From: Mesotaenium endlicherianum
Lineage: Eukaryota > Streptophyta > Zygnematophyceae > Zygnematales > Mesotaeniaceae
DNA length: 38,509 bases
Assembly (NCBI GenBank): GCA_009602735.1
Contig: WELA01007128.1
Span: 129,808 to 168,316 of the forward strand
Reading direction: 5' to 3'
The notes below the pieces were generated by a model that did no database searches, was not told the origin of the DNA, and saw only the letters and a list, made by a program, of their open reading frames with translations. The position numbers and the translations under genes are program-made. Each line of letters opens with the position of its first letter. Position 1 is the first letter of the stretch. Below, piece after piece: positions 1-11,655 of the stretch.

Positions 1-475
1 CCCCCCCGCCACCCACACCCACTTGAGCTCTTCCTCTTTCAGTCCATCTTTTCCTGACCTGCACGCGTCTCTGCGGCATGTGTGGCTTGTCATCTTCTTG
101 TAACTTGCAAGAGCTGCGGGGGGCCTGCCTTGCGAAGGTGCCTGTCGCCTGACAAAAGCTTGAGGCAGGCGCGGAGGCAGGCTTGCAAGCAGCAGCTTGG
201 CTGGGGGCGGGTGTCTGGGCAGATCCAAAGGGGAGGATGCTCTTTTTAATCTCATCGTGTCGTCTATACTCCCAGTTGACTCATCACGTCCTAATGCAGC
301 ACTCGGAAAGAGAGTCAGGACTGTTGTATTCCAACAATTTTTGATCCTTTTTCCAGTGCTGGGGCAGCGTCCTTTGCCACTGAACGTCCGTGCATACCAC
401 CAGCACAGCCTCAGCTCTACGTCCCTCGCCGTCATTGGCGTGCCTCTTTTCTGTTCTCTTTTTCTTGTCCGACAG
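1..475 (+). other. Probable intron(s) upstream of the RUVBL1 terminal exons
   Basis: Most of this stretch reads as intron: a pyrimidine tract and acceptor end at 42, and another pyrimidine-rich run ends in GACAG at 471-475. The preceding RUVBL1 exon should end with codons for a T/S-L-R motif. A short candidate at 43-75 does end in A-S-L-R in the right phase, but it would need a GC donor at 76-77, and the residues before it do not match the family. I could not settle where the previous exon lies; it may be outside the window. Confidence 0.4.
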
Positions 476-1084
476 GCATGCGGTGCAGCTGCTGGCGCCG
501 GCCTCCGTGATCGCCCGATCCAACGGCCGGGACCAGATCTCCAAGGTGCGAGATTTTCTCAACAAGTTTGCTGATGCTGCTGCTCCCTCATGGGCCTCTG
601 CCCCGCACCCACACACAGGGTTGGGCTGGCCGCACGGTGCTTTCGTCTTCATGGGGGAGTGAGGAGAGGCCAAACGTCAGGGGCTGAACGTGCAAATAGA
701 GGGGAATGCGTAGAGCCTGCATTGCTGTGGATGAGAAAGAGAGCCAAGCGAGGGGGCATTTTGCTGGAGGGGGGCGGGCGACCTTGTTCCGCATCGTGTG
801 GAACTTCCTGCCGGTCTTTGGTATATACGTCACTACATTCACGTGGCATCCTATGATGGTCGCGGCGAGCGTCTGTTGGTCCTCCTTGAGTGAATCGGGT
901 GCTTGTTGTGACAGGATCTTGTTGTCATTAAGCTCTTCTCGCCATATGTCTGTGCGTACGTGTGTGTTTGTGCACGTGATGTTTTCGACAGGCTGATCTG
1001 GAAGACATCACAGGGCTCTTCCTCGACGCCAAGGCGTCCGCCAAGTTGCTGCAAGAGCAGTCTGACAAGTATATCTCGCAATGA
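476..1084 (+). CDS. RUVBL1: RuvB-like 1 (Pontin/TIP49a) AAA+ ATPase, C-terminal exons
   Basis: Last two exons of RUVBL1, the AAA+ ATPase that pairs with RUVBL2 in the INO80, SWR1/SRCAP, TIP60 and R2TP complexes of the nucleus. Exon 476-545 encodes H-A-V-Q-L-L-A-P-A-S-V-I-A-R-S-N-G-R-D-Q and ends ISK at a GTGCGAG donor. Exon 992-1084 follows a GACAG acceptor, joins in phase 0 and encodes 30 residues including LFLDAKASAKLL and QSDKY before TGA. The human protein ends with the same order: QLLTPA.LLAK.NG.D.I.K, then LFYDAK.SAK.L..Q.DKY. The paralogue RUVBL2 has a different, longer tail, so the assignment to subfamily 1 is firm. All Walker, sensor and insertion-domain exons lie upstream of the window. 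The intervening intron (546-991) ends in a GT-rich tract. Confidence 0.9.
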
Positions 1085-4000
1085 GTCACTGATACGGTGC
1101 TACAGAATAATGCGGTAGCTCTAAGCAGTAACTCCGTGTTGTACTGGCAATCACACCGTTAATAAGAGGAGAGAGCAAGTCGCAGGGTAGATGCGATGCG
1201 ACTTGGTTGATTTTCGGCCCTTTGATTTTACTGTTCTCTAGTTTTCTTCTTGCGGTCTCCTTGTAGTTCTGGGTGTGAGGCGTTCTTTTGTCGTACAGGA
1301 GTATTGACCTTGGTGATGCAATATCGCATTCTTGCTTCGTCCTCCATTTTCCAGCTTGACTTGAAGTGGAGGATTCCAGCATTTATTGCTTGCTTAATTA
1401 CATGGAAGGGGTTGGTTACGAGATAACGAATTCAGCAATAACATGCACTTTAAGGTCCCAGCAAATCCAAGAACAAGCAGCGACATTGATGGCCAATATA
1501 CTCCTCGAGCTCCGATGTACTTCAATCTATGCAAACTTTGTACTCGATCGAGACTGCTACTGTCTCAGTGCTCAATCTTTACGATAAAAATGGTGCGACG
1601 GTGCAGCCCAAATTTTAGTTTCCTAGCGACTTACAAGCAAATGCCTAAGAAGTGCTTTGGGACCTCTCGTATGTGCGTTCCCAAACTTTGAATCTTGGAT
1701 TCACTATTCCACAAGTCATTGGTCAATTCATTTCAAGATGTCCATATTGTTGCAAGGAAAACAATAAGCGCTTGCAAGACGCTACCACGAATGACTGTCA
1801 AACTGCTATTTATTTTTTGAGGTTGTCAACTTGATTACAAGACATTTTTGTTCTTGTTTGTGATTTGTGCATGTGTATGCAAGTGTAAACAACATTGTGT
1901 TGCAACCTTGAAAACCCCAAAAAGAAAGAAGCAATTGCAAGTTTTGTGTACATACTGTTGTCGTGCTAAATGAGGTCGGGCACGTCTCAGCCATAAGTGC
2001 TTCAAACAATGAGTATCTCGGCAGACTTTGCTACAGTAGTCCGTAACTATGCAGTGGAAATGTACGAATAGCAATAGAGGACCAACATGAAAGTTTATAA
2101 ATGAGCAAAAGGAGGGCAAAATATGGAAATTTCTCATAAGGAGTGTGTGCTAGACTGAGCACCACATAAATCCACACTATGGAGTGACACAATGGCCCAA
2201 AAGCTCATTGATAGTACTCTTAAATGATCTTCTAAAAGTAGTCCTTGCATGAGAGGGTAAGTTTGTAAGTTTGTGACTCCCCATAAGTACGTCTGATATC
2301 TGACTTTAAATCGGATAATGTATGCAGAATGCACCTTGCAAAGAATCACGAGCGACACCCAAAACACGAGAAATATCGAAGTGTTGCCATTATTTTCATT
2401 TTAGATTGAAAATGCTTATGATCCAACTTAAGAGATACTTGTCTATGGTCCGTGAGTGATGTTCATTGCTACGTCTGGTGTAGCCTTTGCCCAGGCGAGT
2501 TTTCTACCAACGCGATGACTCAATGAACCAACAAACAAACAAATTGACTTGAATCCTTACCCCCTTTTGATTCATTGACGACTTTAAAACACCACCTTGT
2601 TTGGCAACGTCTTCTTGAAACAACTTTTAGCAGACGGTGAGAGACAACTTTTAGTGATGAATTTTACGCTGGCCGGTAAGTTTTGGCCCAAATGTCGCAT
2701 TGTCCAACGGATTGAGGCGCATTTGCCCACAAAATGTGAAATTTTCAGACACGAATTATTCTTTGCGAGTGTTTCTGCACCCCATCTACGCCCTCTCTGC
2801 ATGTGCCTACCTGGATTTGGTGTCAAAATTAGCCACTAGACAAGTTTCAAGTGTCTTAACGTGAGCACACTCCCCAAATTTGATTTGGACAACCCTAGCA
2901 ATGATAACTTGTAAATCAAAAGCGAAGTAATGGATAATGAGCAGATAGAACTTTGTAGTTAGCAAGGAAATTCATACAAGACTAGTCGCGGTCCACGCAA
3001 GAGGTACAACCAAATTTTAGCTCTACGATGGAACAGATAAAGTCGTTGAGGTGAAACTTGGCCCAAGAACCTATAAGAAGATTAGTTTCACTCGAAAGTC
3101 AATATGTGAATCATACAGGGTCCAAACGAGATGAAAAGGCTTGTACTGACTACTTAATACAACAACTTATGTGGTTAAGATGTTATATAACAAGAAAGAC
3201 AACATGTTATATCAATTTCAGCGTAGGTTGTTGCTGAGCTTTGACGGTCTTGGGTTCCATATACGAAGGCAAATACATGAATGGCGCTTGCAAGCTAATA
3301 AAACATGCACCAATATGATTGTGACATATTCAATCAAATTTTGCTCTTAAACGCTTAATTGACCAAAAAACAATTTCTGATTGGCATCTTACACAACTAT
3401 ACGTAATTGCCACGTGATCCTCGACGGCCAAACTGAAAACCCACTATGACCTACATCAAATGTACGATGAATATGTACACGATTTTTGCTATCTATTTTT
3501 TTCTTGTGTGAAGTTTTGAATTTGAAACAGTGTTATGAAGACACGTGAGAACATGTGAATCAATCACCAACAATAATGAAAGTGATTCTAGACCCAAATT
3601 GGTGTTTTAGAGCAAAATTTATGCTATGATGTTTGAACATGAGACCAATTTGAATGTGCTGAAGGCGCCGTTACATTCAACAATGGTTTGGACTTCTTAG
3701 AGATAAAAAAACTTGATTTGTAATACACTTCTCGAATTTTGAACTCAGAACAAAAATTATGGGACGGGTTCCAAAGTACGTCGATGGCAAGGGTCCCGAG
3801 GATTTCTTCACACCGTGCCATCGACCATTTTCAAGGTAAAGTGCATGGGAAATTTCTCATGCAATATTTATGCTAGCTGATTCACCAAAGCACTCCGTAT
3901 TAATGGAAGCGAAACAATCATTGCATTCAAGACAATCTGAAAAATATGCTACACTTATACCTCGATCCTTCCTCTCTCAACTCATGTAGCTATCGCGGCC

Positions 4001-4300
4001 TTCGTTGGTCTTTGACAAATGGACCTGCGAGGTTAAGCTTAGACACGGTATGTGCTATGGTCTGCGCTGTCGCAAAAAAAAGGGGGGTATGTATTAAGAA
4101 AATTGGAGCAAGCTTCGAAATAACATGAAGGTCTATACTCATCTACTGAAACCCGTGACAGAGAACTGCTAAGGCGTCGGCACAAATAAGGCTTCTACCT
4201 AATTACGGTTTCAGAGCTGCAGCCTGCTATAAGCAGCTAAAAGTGTTAGTGAACTATATTGAGAACCATTGAGAACCAATCGAAGCCGTGTGCGCTGTAA
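1085..4300. other. AT-rich intergenic DNA, no gene recognised
   Basis: About 3.2 kb following the RUVBL1 stop. The first few hundred bases are presumably its 3' untranslated region. Open frames are short, AT-biased and lack recognisable domains or splice-bounded exons on either strand. I see no long terminal repeats, reverse transcriptase or transposase motifs. A small self-complementary stretch occurs near 3180-3215, where GTTATATAAC is followed by another ATGTTATAT. Confidence 0.55.
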
Positions 4301-5856
4301 AGTGGTGTCAGAAGGCAGGTTGATAATGGATGTCAAGCACGTGTCAAGCGACGGGAAGCGACTCCGCGACCCACCGCGACCCACCACGACCCTGCCATGA
4401 CCCGCGCCCGCTTTACTCACGTGGTTTCGGGCCGTTAAGACCAGGTTAAGCGAGTGTGAAGACTGGTTCGGATGTGTTCGGCTGGGTTCGGAGTCCGGGC
4501 TGGTCCGGATTGTGCGACTCGCTATGTATCTAGTCCTCTGTATTTGGCTCTGGATTGGTTCCGGGCTGGGCTCCGGTCAGCTCCGGCGCTCGATATTGTT
4601 CGTCACTGGTGGCTGGCGTGTCAGTCAGTGACAGTATGTCGAGCACTTCGTGTCGGTTCGTTCAAGTTGCTGCAGCTGTCATTCTCAAAATCAAGCTTCC
4701 TGTAGCAGGTGTCAAAAAGGTGATGTATAGGTGGCAATCTGGTGGCAATAGTAGGTGTGAGTAGGCGGAGTTCGAGGTTTATTATGGCTGATTATGGAAG
4801 TTCATGGGCTTTGAGCCACTTTCAACTTTATGGGGAGCTCCAAGGCACTCGGGGGTGCTCGGGGGCAACTCGGGGGTTGCTCGGGAGTCGGGGGCACCTT
4901 CGAGGGCTCTATGGGAGTGCTCGGGGGCTCGGGCCAGGGGTTGACGAGGTCCCACCCGAGTTCCGACTCGCGACTCCCGAGTCCCGACTCGAGGGGCACA
5001 TTAGCGGCAACCGGGGGGAGCTTCTTCTCCATGCTTCTCCACAATCTGGTGGCAACTTGCACAATGGATTTCGGCAGATTTCGGTGTCGATCCTGGTCGA
5101 TTCCAGTCAATTCGTTGCTTTATGACAAAGTGCATGCATTGAATCTACGTGGTGACGCCAGCCATCAGGATTCTCGCTTCGATCGTCGATGTGCGTGGAA
5201 AGCCTAACCCTGCCCATGTATCGTACGCTTTCGTACGAATAGTAGAGAACATACGAGAGCACCAGGCAGCACCAGGTCACTCTTCTTCGATGTGGTTTGC
5301 TTTGGTTCGGTTCGGTCCAGTTTGCTCGGGTTCAGTTGCCGACAATCCCGTCGAGTTTATTTGTTGTCGCTTGCTTTCCGAAAAGCTAGGCACTGATCTG
5401 GCTTCATTCTGCGTCAAGAGAACTGAATGCCACCTTTCAATGGAATTGACGAGGCCTCCAGTTGTTATTGCCGAGTCTTCCTAGAGGAAGTTGTACCCTT
5501 GTATCTTCCTATTTTAATGCGGTTAGATTAAGAGGCATAATTCTTACAAAATTAGTTAATGAGTTGTTACTGGCTTTTGTTTTCGTAATCCGTTTGGAAG
5601 AGGCGTTGTTTTGGCGTTCTCTCCATCATATTCTGGAGGCGACTCCATCGACAACGGCTTTTCCACAGACTAGAGAACACGTAGCCGATTGTCTTAATTG
5701 GCTAATCCGTAGGTAGGCTCTCCATTCAGCGCCCAGTAGAAGCCAGCAGATTGCAGGTCAATTCCGGTCCATTTCGTGCACCCCGCTGCAGCAAAGTGAT
5801 ATCAGCAATCTGGTCTGGAACCTTAAGAGTGCAGCGCTTCTGGTAAATTTTTGCTA
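4301..5856. other. Intergenic region with GC shift and degenerate short repeats
   Basis: Composition changes from AT-rich to GC-rich. Worn repeats are visible: GACCCACC-type units near 4365-4395, GGTTCGG/GGTCCGG units between about 4455 and 4580 and again near 5300-5340, and CTCGGGGG-type units from about 4845 to 4935, followed by short inverted GACTC/GAGTC elements near 4960-4995. No open frame here looks like a family member. A 34-codon frame at 5427-5531 is the only one I would note. An in-frame TAA at 5824-5826 precedes the next gene's start. Confidence 0.45.
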
Positions 5857-8800
5857 ATGGGTGTTTTCTCAGTCACGCTCCCCGTAATTTCACCAGAAGT
5901 AGGCATCTTCCACGGGCAGCATGCAAGAGCTTCCAGAGATGCTGCCACTTGTAGGGTCGTCAGCCAGAAGGGCTGCATTAGGTCCAGTAGGCTCCAAGGC
6001 GATATAATCAGGTCAATGAAGCTCGTGGGCAACAAACGGACACACAGCAACGTGAGATTTTTAACAAAGAGCCCCTTCTTTGGTCAGACTGAAGGTTTAC
6101 GTCGAAGCAGCAGCCAAAGTCGTGACCATCTAGGTGGAGGGCGCCTGACAGCAACTAGAGCAGCCATCGAAGCGGGAGGAGACCCCAAGGTTCAGCAGAT
6201 GCTTGTAGAAATGATCCGATATGAGCTTTTGAAAGTAAATATGACCGCTATCATCGAAAGAGGGTCGCAGGATTTGCGAAACATCAGCGCTCAGAGTCTG
6301 GTGGAGCTGGACATGATTGCCACACGAGCTATGAAGGAACTCGACGATGCTGAACAAAGAGTAGGTGCCACCTGGCGTGCATGTTGTCTAATATGAGTAC
6401 TTGGTAGCCAGAGTTCGTCTCTCCAATTCTTTTCTCTCTAGACACTTGTACATACAGCGCATGCTTTGTATCGGAGCTTAAGTTTGGATGAAACTGTTAT
6501 AGATGCGAGAGCATTGATATCCTAGTTGAAATAGTTTAAGCTTGGAACTTTCTGGAGACATTGACCCAGAGGCTACTCCTGCAAGCGTACTTAATCCACA
6601 TGGACATTTTGCTATATGCCTGCAAGTATGTCTATGCCAACACGTCCCATGTATGAATGCCAACAAACAACCTGAAACTAGTGTGTACAGCCACAAGGAA
6701 GTTTGTATACAGCACATATTTTAACCCAGTCTGCAAGATCCTGTCTTTCCGCTCTTCATCACGCAGGTGCTCCGCCAATTGGACACAAAAATATTTCTCT
6801 TGAAAGAGGACATGAAACTCGCAGAGTTTGATCTCGAGGTGAGCTCTTCGTCTGGTAGTGAGATCACTTGCGTCCGAAGTGAAAGGATTCACTCTGACGC
6901 GCTTCTGCATGCTATGCTTGTGATCGTGAGTTTGTTGATCAAGCTCTCCATTGGTACTTTTGACTGAGCTTGAATCAAGGTCTGCTTCTCCGTAAAACTG
7001 TTGCATATCTGCATACATGCATGTTACATCTTATCAATGTGCGTAAGAAGCTGAACGATTGACAAGTAGCATACCATGGAACCCTTGAGAACTCGACTGC
7101 TTACGTCATAGTCCTCGGAAGTTATTGTCATATCGTGGACACACTTCGAGCAAAAAAATAATTACGTTTTTCATACGGGTGCTGTGTCAGCAGCTTCCAC
7201 TCGAAGCTGATTTCTAATCACAGACACCTCAGAAACCCTGAGGCTGGAAGAAGCACAAGGACCTGGAAGAACTGTTGCATATAGAGGGTCCTTTGCTGCC
7301 TGTTAGTTGTTCTCCTTCCGGACTGTCCGAGCGTGCACTTAGAGGACGGCCGGCGGACATCCATGGGCTCCTGTCAGTTCCCAAGGACGATGCAGTGAGA
7401 ATTTTCTCCTTTCCTGCAGGACCAGTCCTGTTGCCTGGCGACGAATAGAAGCTCGTCTAGATTTCGGATTTAAAGAACTGAATTAATCACGCACCCCGCC
7501 TGCGCACAAGGGGAGTCCAGGTTCGCCGGAATGCACCCTCTGCAGGAGCTTCAGATCATAGCTTTTTAATGTTTCTCGTCAACTTCCGCGCGTGCGTGGC
7601 AATCCTGTCGCCCGTGCCTGCGTGTGGGGGGGTCTCTCACCGCAGGCGACGGAGAGAGAGTTTGAGAGCTACCTGGTGCGCTTGCACCGGAAGAGTGGGG
7701 ACCCATTCTTTGACCTGCTCTACACGCCTTCCAAGCCGTCGACGTCTCATCGGAAGCCCCGCCTTGTGGTGAGTGGGCGCCCACGGGAGTCGCGTAAGGT
7801 CTGGTCGTAGATAGTGTGTGTCGTACGAGTGCATTCTTACCGGCGACTTTGAGGAACACCAGCCTAGAAAGAGGGAGCAGCTGCAGAACGCCTTTCTGGA
7901 AGGTGATCATATGTGTCGCTAACTCGTGGCCACCGACCTTCTATGCTTGAAGAGGGAAAACGTGCGATACGTAGAGTCAAGGTGTCAAGAATCTTACTTC
8001 AAAATTTGTTCTCGGAATATCTTCTTGGGATTTTTTTGGGGCCTAAGTCCACATTGTGCTCAGTCTGCCAGGCTCTTCCTGGTGCAGAGCGTATGTGTTG
8101 ACTTCTTTTTGCTTGCTTACATGAGAGAGCTCCCATTGGTTTTCTCCCTCCTAAAGCTGTTTCATGCTACTTCTTCTTGGTGGTACACAGTCCACTCACT
8201 CACGTGTACGTAAATGCGTGTGTGTCTTTGACGTTCGAGCTATAAACCATGGATGCACAAATGGTTGGAACTTCGTTCATTACACGGATCAAATAGTGAA
8301 TGTGCGTGCGTGCGTGTGTGTGTGTGTGTGTGTGTGCGCGTGTGTGTGTGTGTGCGTGCGTGTGAATGTGAGTGTGTGTATGTGTGTGTGCGCGCGCCCG
8401 TGTGTGTGTGTGTGTAGTTGTCGCATATATGGCCATGTATGTTACCAGTATGTGTCATGAGTGTCTGTCTGTCACTATGCATGAACATCAGCAAGGGCCT
8501 CGGTTGGCAGAGTGAGTGTTTTGACGAGGAGCCTGATCATGTACGACAAGAGCAGACATGCTCTCTGACAGCTGTCAGCAGTAGCAGTCAGCTGCCTTTC
8601 TGCGACGAGGCCGTTCTGATCACCCCTTCTCCTCATTCATGTTTCTGGGAGAAGAGAAGTCGTTGCAGCTCCGCAGGAAAGCGTATGCATTTTTTCCCCC
8701 TTATTTTTTACCCCTGATCTTACCCTTTCCCATGGGGGAAAAAAAGGCCACGGGGGGAGGGAAAAGGCCCCCCCATTCCATGGGAAGTGTACGCATCTCG

Positions 8801-10980
8801 ACCTTCCAATCTCACCCGTCCCCCGGTTGAATGGCCCCCAGGACGGGGACGCGGGGACCCGCAGCAAAGAGGGCAGCGGGGTGGAGACCTTCAAGTCGCT
8901 GCTGTGCGTCGGCATTTCGTTCGTCATGACGTCCTTCCTCTGGAGTTCCGCTTGTGGTGAGTGGCGCCGGCCTCCTCCTCCTCCTCCTCCTCCTGTTGCC
9001 CTCCCTCCCTCCCTCCCTCCCTCCATCTCCTCTGGTCTGCATACACCTGGGCCATAAGAGAAAGGCGTCCTAAGAGGGGAGGTGGGCTGAAAGCTTGGAA
9101 GAGTGCGAGATAGGTGCTGCTGGCACGTTGCGCCTCCTGGACGAGTGGGAGTAGAAGAAGCTTGGTGGCCTGGTTTCTACGTGAGGGTACATCATGACCC
9201 ACTTTATACACACGCATATATATATACATATATACACATACATACTTATCTATGTATATATATATGTATGTATACATATGTGTGTATATATGCGTATGCC
9301 TACAGATGTAGACGAGAACCTCCTGGCAGTCAATACTTAACAAAATGGGAGGATGCATAATCTAGCAAGACTAAGAAAACGTGCTATTTGATCGTGAATA
9401 TGGCCTGGTCTAGGTCCGTGGACACGGGTGGGTGCATCGAGGAGTATGGGCTGGTTCAACGCCTGTCTCTCTGTTTCTTTTGCACTCTCTTCTGGTAGTA
9501 TTCCCTTTCACTAAGCATCAAGTGGGCAGTGTGTGGGCTGGGTTGAATAATGGGGAGCTCTTGCTAAGAACACTGCATTTTACACGCGTACATATTGGTA
9601 TACATCTTTGTATATGCTATGTCTGTGTGCATGTGTGCATGCATGCATGTATGCATGTAGACATACTACATATGTCGATACATGTATGTTCAAGGGAAGT
9701 GTATCTGCCTTCTGGCATGCAACTTGCTCACGCCTCCACTCTGCCCATCCGGCGCGTATGCAAACTCCCAAAACGTGCACGAGCTACAGCTGGGTGCGCG
9801 TTGGCGGAGGACACTAGCGGCAGTTGTACGCGCCAGAGGGGTTGGTAGGTGGGTGCATGCGTGGGCGGGTGGGACGACGCAGGCATGCATGGGAGCCGAG
9901 CACGAGTTAGCATAGAGCAGCATTTGTTTTTGACCTGTCATCTTGTCATGCGCGGTGTGCGCGCGTTCAGACGGCTCTCATCCTGGCGAGGCTCACTCTG
10001 AGAGAGAGAGGGAGGGGTGCTTTGCGTCTCTAGGCTTGCTGACCAATGTGGAGCCCTCAGCGCCGTCACTTTCTCAACAGCAGCTGCTGGAGAGTACGTC
10101 GGGCACGGGGGAGGCAGAGAGCAAGTCTGGGTCTGCGGAGGCGAGTATCGGACAGCACAGAGAGGGCGCTTGTGGGCCGGCTGATAGCACAGAGGCGTTT
10201 GTCGTGGGCAGGCTGCCTGCTGTCTGCCCTGTGGCTCTTTCGGGTACCTACTTGCCGTGTGGTGTCAAATCTGCGAGTGACGCTGGTAGGGGGGAGGGAA
10301 GCGATGGCAGCAGCAGCAGCAGAAGCAGGGTGCACGTATGAGTTAAGGCCTGCATCACTGCATCGTGCGTGACCAAGTTGTGCCGGAAGAACGTGACTGC
10401 ATCACCCTCCAAGCTGTCAACATCAGTCATAGGGTCTTGCAACGGTATATGGGCTTGTGTCAACAGGCAATTGGGGTAAGCACTGTTTAGTGGAGTGCGG
10501 GGCTGTGTTCCTGGGAGAGGGAAGAGGGAGGGGAATGGGAAGGGGAAGGGGAATGGGAAGGGGGAGGGGACATTGCAAGTCCCACGCTGGTTTCCGCCTG
10601 CCCCCCCCCCTGGAGTTGCTGACAAGTCCCAATCTTTAAGCACTCTCAGCACAAGTAATGTTTCTGTACATGTCGCGCCCCCCCTCTTACATGAGTGCGT
10701 GCATGCCCATATGTGCTTGTGCTGTGTGTTTTGTGCCCCTCCTTACGTATATTCATGTGTGCACGCATATTCATGCGTGCTTGTGTTTGTGCTTGTGCGT
10801 GCGTGCGTGGGGGCGGGGGGGCGTGGGGGTGATGCAGCGCTGGTGTCGCACACGGGCATGCGGCCGACGAAGCTGCTGGCGTACGGGGTCATCCTGGCGC
10901 TCATGCTCGCCATGCTGGGCTTCCACAACTTTGTCACGGGCGAGGCCGCCGCGCCTGGCGCCGAGAAAGGCGCCGACTAG
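5857..10980 (+). CDS. Six-exon gene: charged helical protein with two C-terminal transmembrane helices
   Basis: Unrecognised protein of about 366 residues. Exons: 5857-6360, 6767-6838, 7251-7394, 7646-7768, 8842-8956, 10838-10980 (TAG). All junctions keep phase (0,0,0,0,1) with GT-AG borders; only the 7251 acceptor (GGAAG) is weak. The ATG at 5857 is the first in frame after a TAA at 5824. Residues 1-108 are Ser/Arg-rich and unconserved-looking, possibly a targeting sequence. Residues about 109-200 are a charged, probably coiled helical region (starts [19 protein letters not shown]). A linker contains [20 protein letters not shown]. Two hydrophobic helices follow at about 299-318 and 332-351, with a short Ala/Gly-rich tail. 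The pattern of a soluble helical domain anchored by a C-terminal hairpin suggests an organelle or endomembrane protein, but no function can be assigned. The last intron (8957-10837) is nearly 1.9 kb and made largely of simple repeats. Confidence 0.72.
8303..8416. repeat. (TG)n / (CG)n alternating purine-pyrimidine microsatellite
   Basis: A mixed TG/CG dinucleotide tract of about 110 bases in the intron between exons 4 and 5 of the two-helix membrane protein gene. Long alternating purine-pyrimidine DNA like this can adopt Z-form. The transcript would carry a UG-rich run. Confidence 0.9.
8971..9024. repeat. (CCT)n then (CCCT)n microsatellites
   Basis: Immediately after the exon 5 donor (GTGAGT at 8957): eight CCT-type units followed by five CCCT-type units, in the large last intron of the two-helix protein gene. 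Confidence 0.9.
9205..9300. repeat. (TA)n/(TACA)n microsatellite
   Basis: Alternating TATA, TACA and TATG units of about 95 bases in the last intron of the two-helix protein gene. Similar tracts occur at about 30115-30190 and 32085-32120, both in or near FKBP introns. Confidence 0.85.
10510..10572. repeat. GGGGAA/GGGAAT purine minisatellite
   Basis: Repeated GGGAAT and GGGGAA hexamers on the + strand, in the last intron of the two-helix protein gene. A run of ten C follows near 10602. This is intronic low-complexity DNA. Confidence 0.85.
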
Positions 10981-11417
10981 TTTTGCGAGCCGCCTGGGCT
11001 GGACAGGGCTGTGTGGGAGGACCCTGGGAGCTGGGAGCCTGTGATGGGTCTGAAAGGGTCCCCGAGAGTCTGGACCAGGACCAAGTGCTTCTTGCGCCAA
11101 AATTGAAGAATGTTGCACTGTGCACCGAGTAGGGGGGTGAAATAGAAGGTGCCCATCGGCGGGGTGGTCTTTTATCCCCTGGCACGATCAAGATTCGCTG
11201 GACCGCAAATACGGCAATTGTGTGGCACTTGGTCTGGACGCCCCAGACGGGGGTGGCGAGTATTTCCTACCTGGAAGGGGCTCCAGAGGTGGAAGAGAAA
11301 TCTCGGTGAGGGGTTTCAAGGAGGCGCCAGACTTCCGAGGTCTTGTGTGCGTAAAGTCACATGCAGGAGGATACGTAGGATACCTCTGTTTCTTGGTTGC
11401 CATATACATAAGGTCTG

Positions 11418-11655
11418 TGTAAATAGATTGTAGTCGTGCGTTGTTTTGACCAACCCTTTCTTGGGGTTCTAGGCCAGAGCAAGCTTATCGAAGTGGACTT
11501 AGCAGCCTGCTCGATTGATCGAGCAGGGAATTGCCATCTGGCAAGGCAAGCTGGAGATACTGGTACATAGTGTAAATAGTACATATGGTTGTGAGCATTG
11601 GTGTATTTTGTGGCATTCACATTCAGTGGGGTACATAATAATTTTTTTGTAAATA
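11418..11655 (+). promoter_or_regulatory. Three UGUAAAUA (PUF/Pumilio-type) elements downstream of the membrane-protein stop
   Basis: TGTAAATA occurs exactly at 11418-11425, 11571-11578 and 11648-11655 on the sense strand, about 440-675 bases after the TAG of the two-helix gene. UGUANAUA is the established binding core of PUF-family RNA-binding proteins. Whether the 3' untranslated region reaches this far is not known. Confidence 0.45.
11506..11527. repeat. Perfect 22-base palindrome (10-bp arms, 2-base centre)
   Basis: Arms CCTGCTCGAT and ATCGAGCAGG flank a TG centre. It lies between the first and second UGUAAAUA elements in the presumed 3' untranslated region of the membrane-protein gene. 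It could act as a dimeric protein site in DNA or as a tight hairpin in RNA. Confidence 0.75.

Noticed and set aside
3624..3821. Short open frames in the AT-rich intergenic block as possible transposon relics
   Set aside because: No reverse transcriptase, integrase, transposase or terminal-repeat features could be seen.
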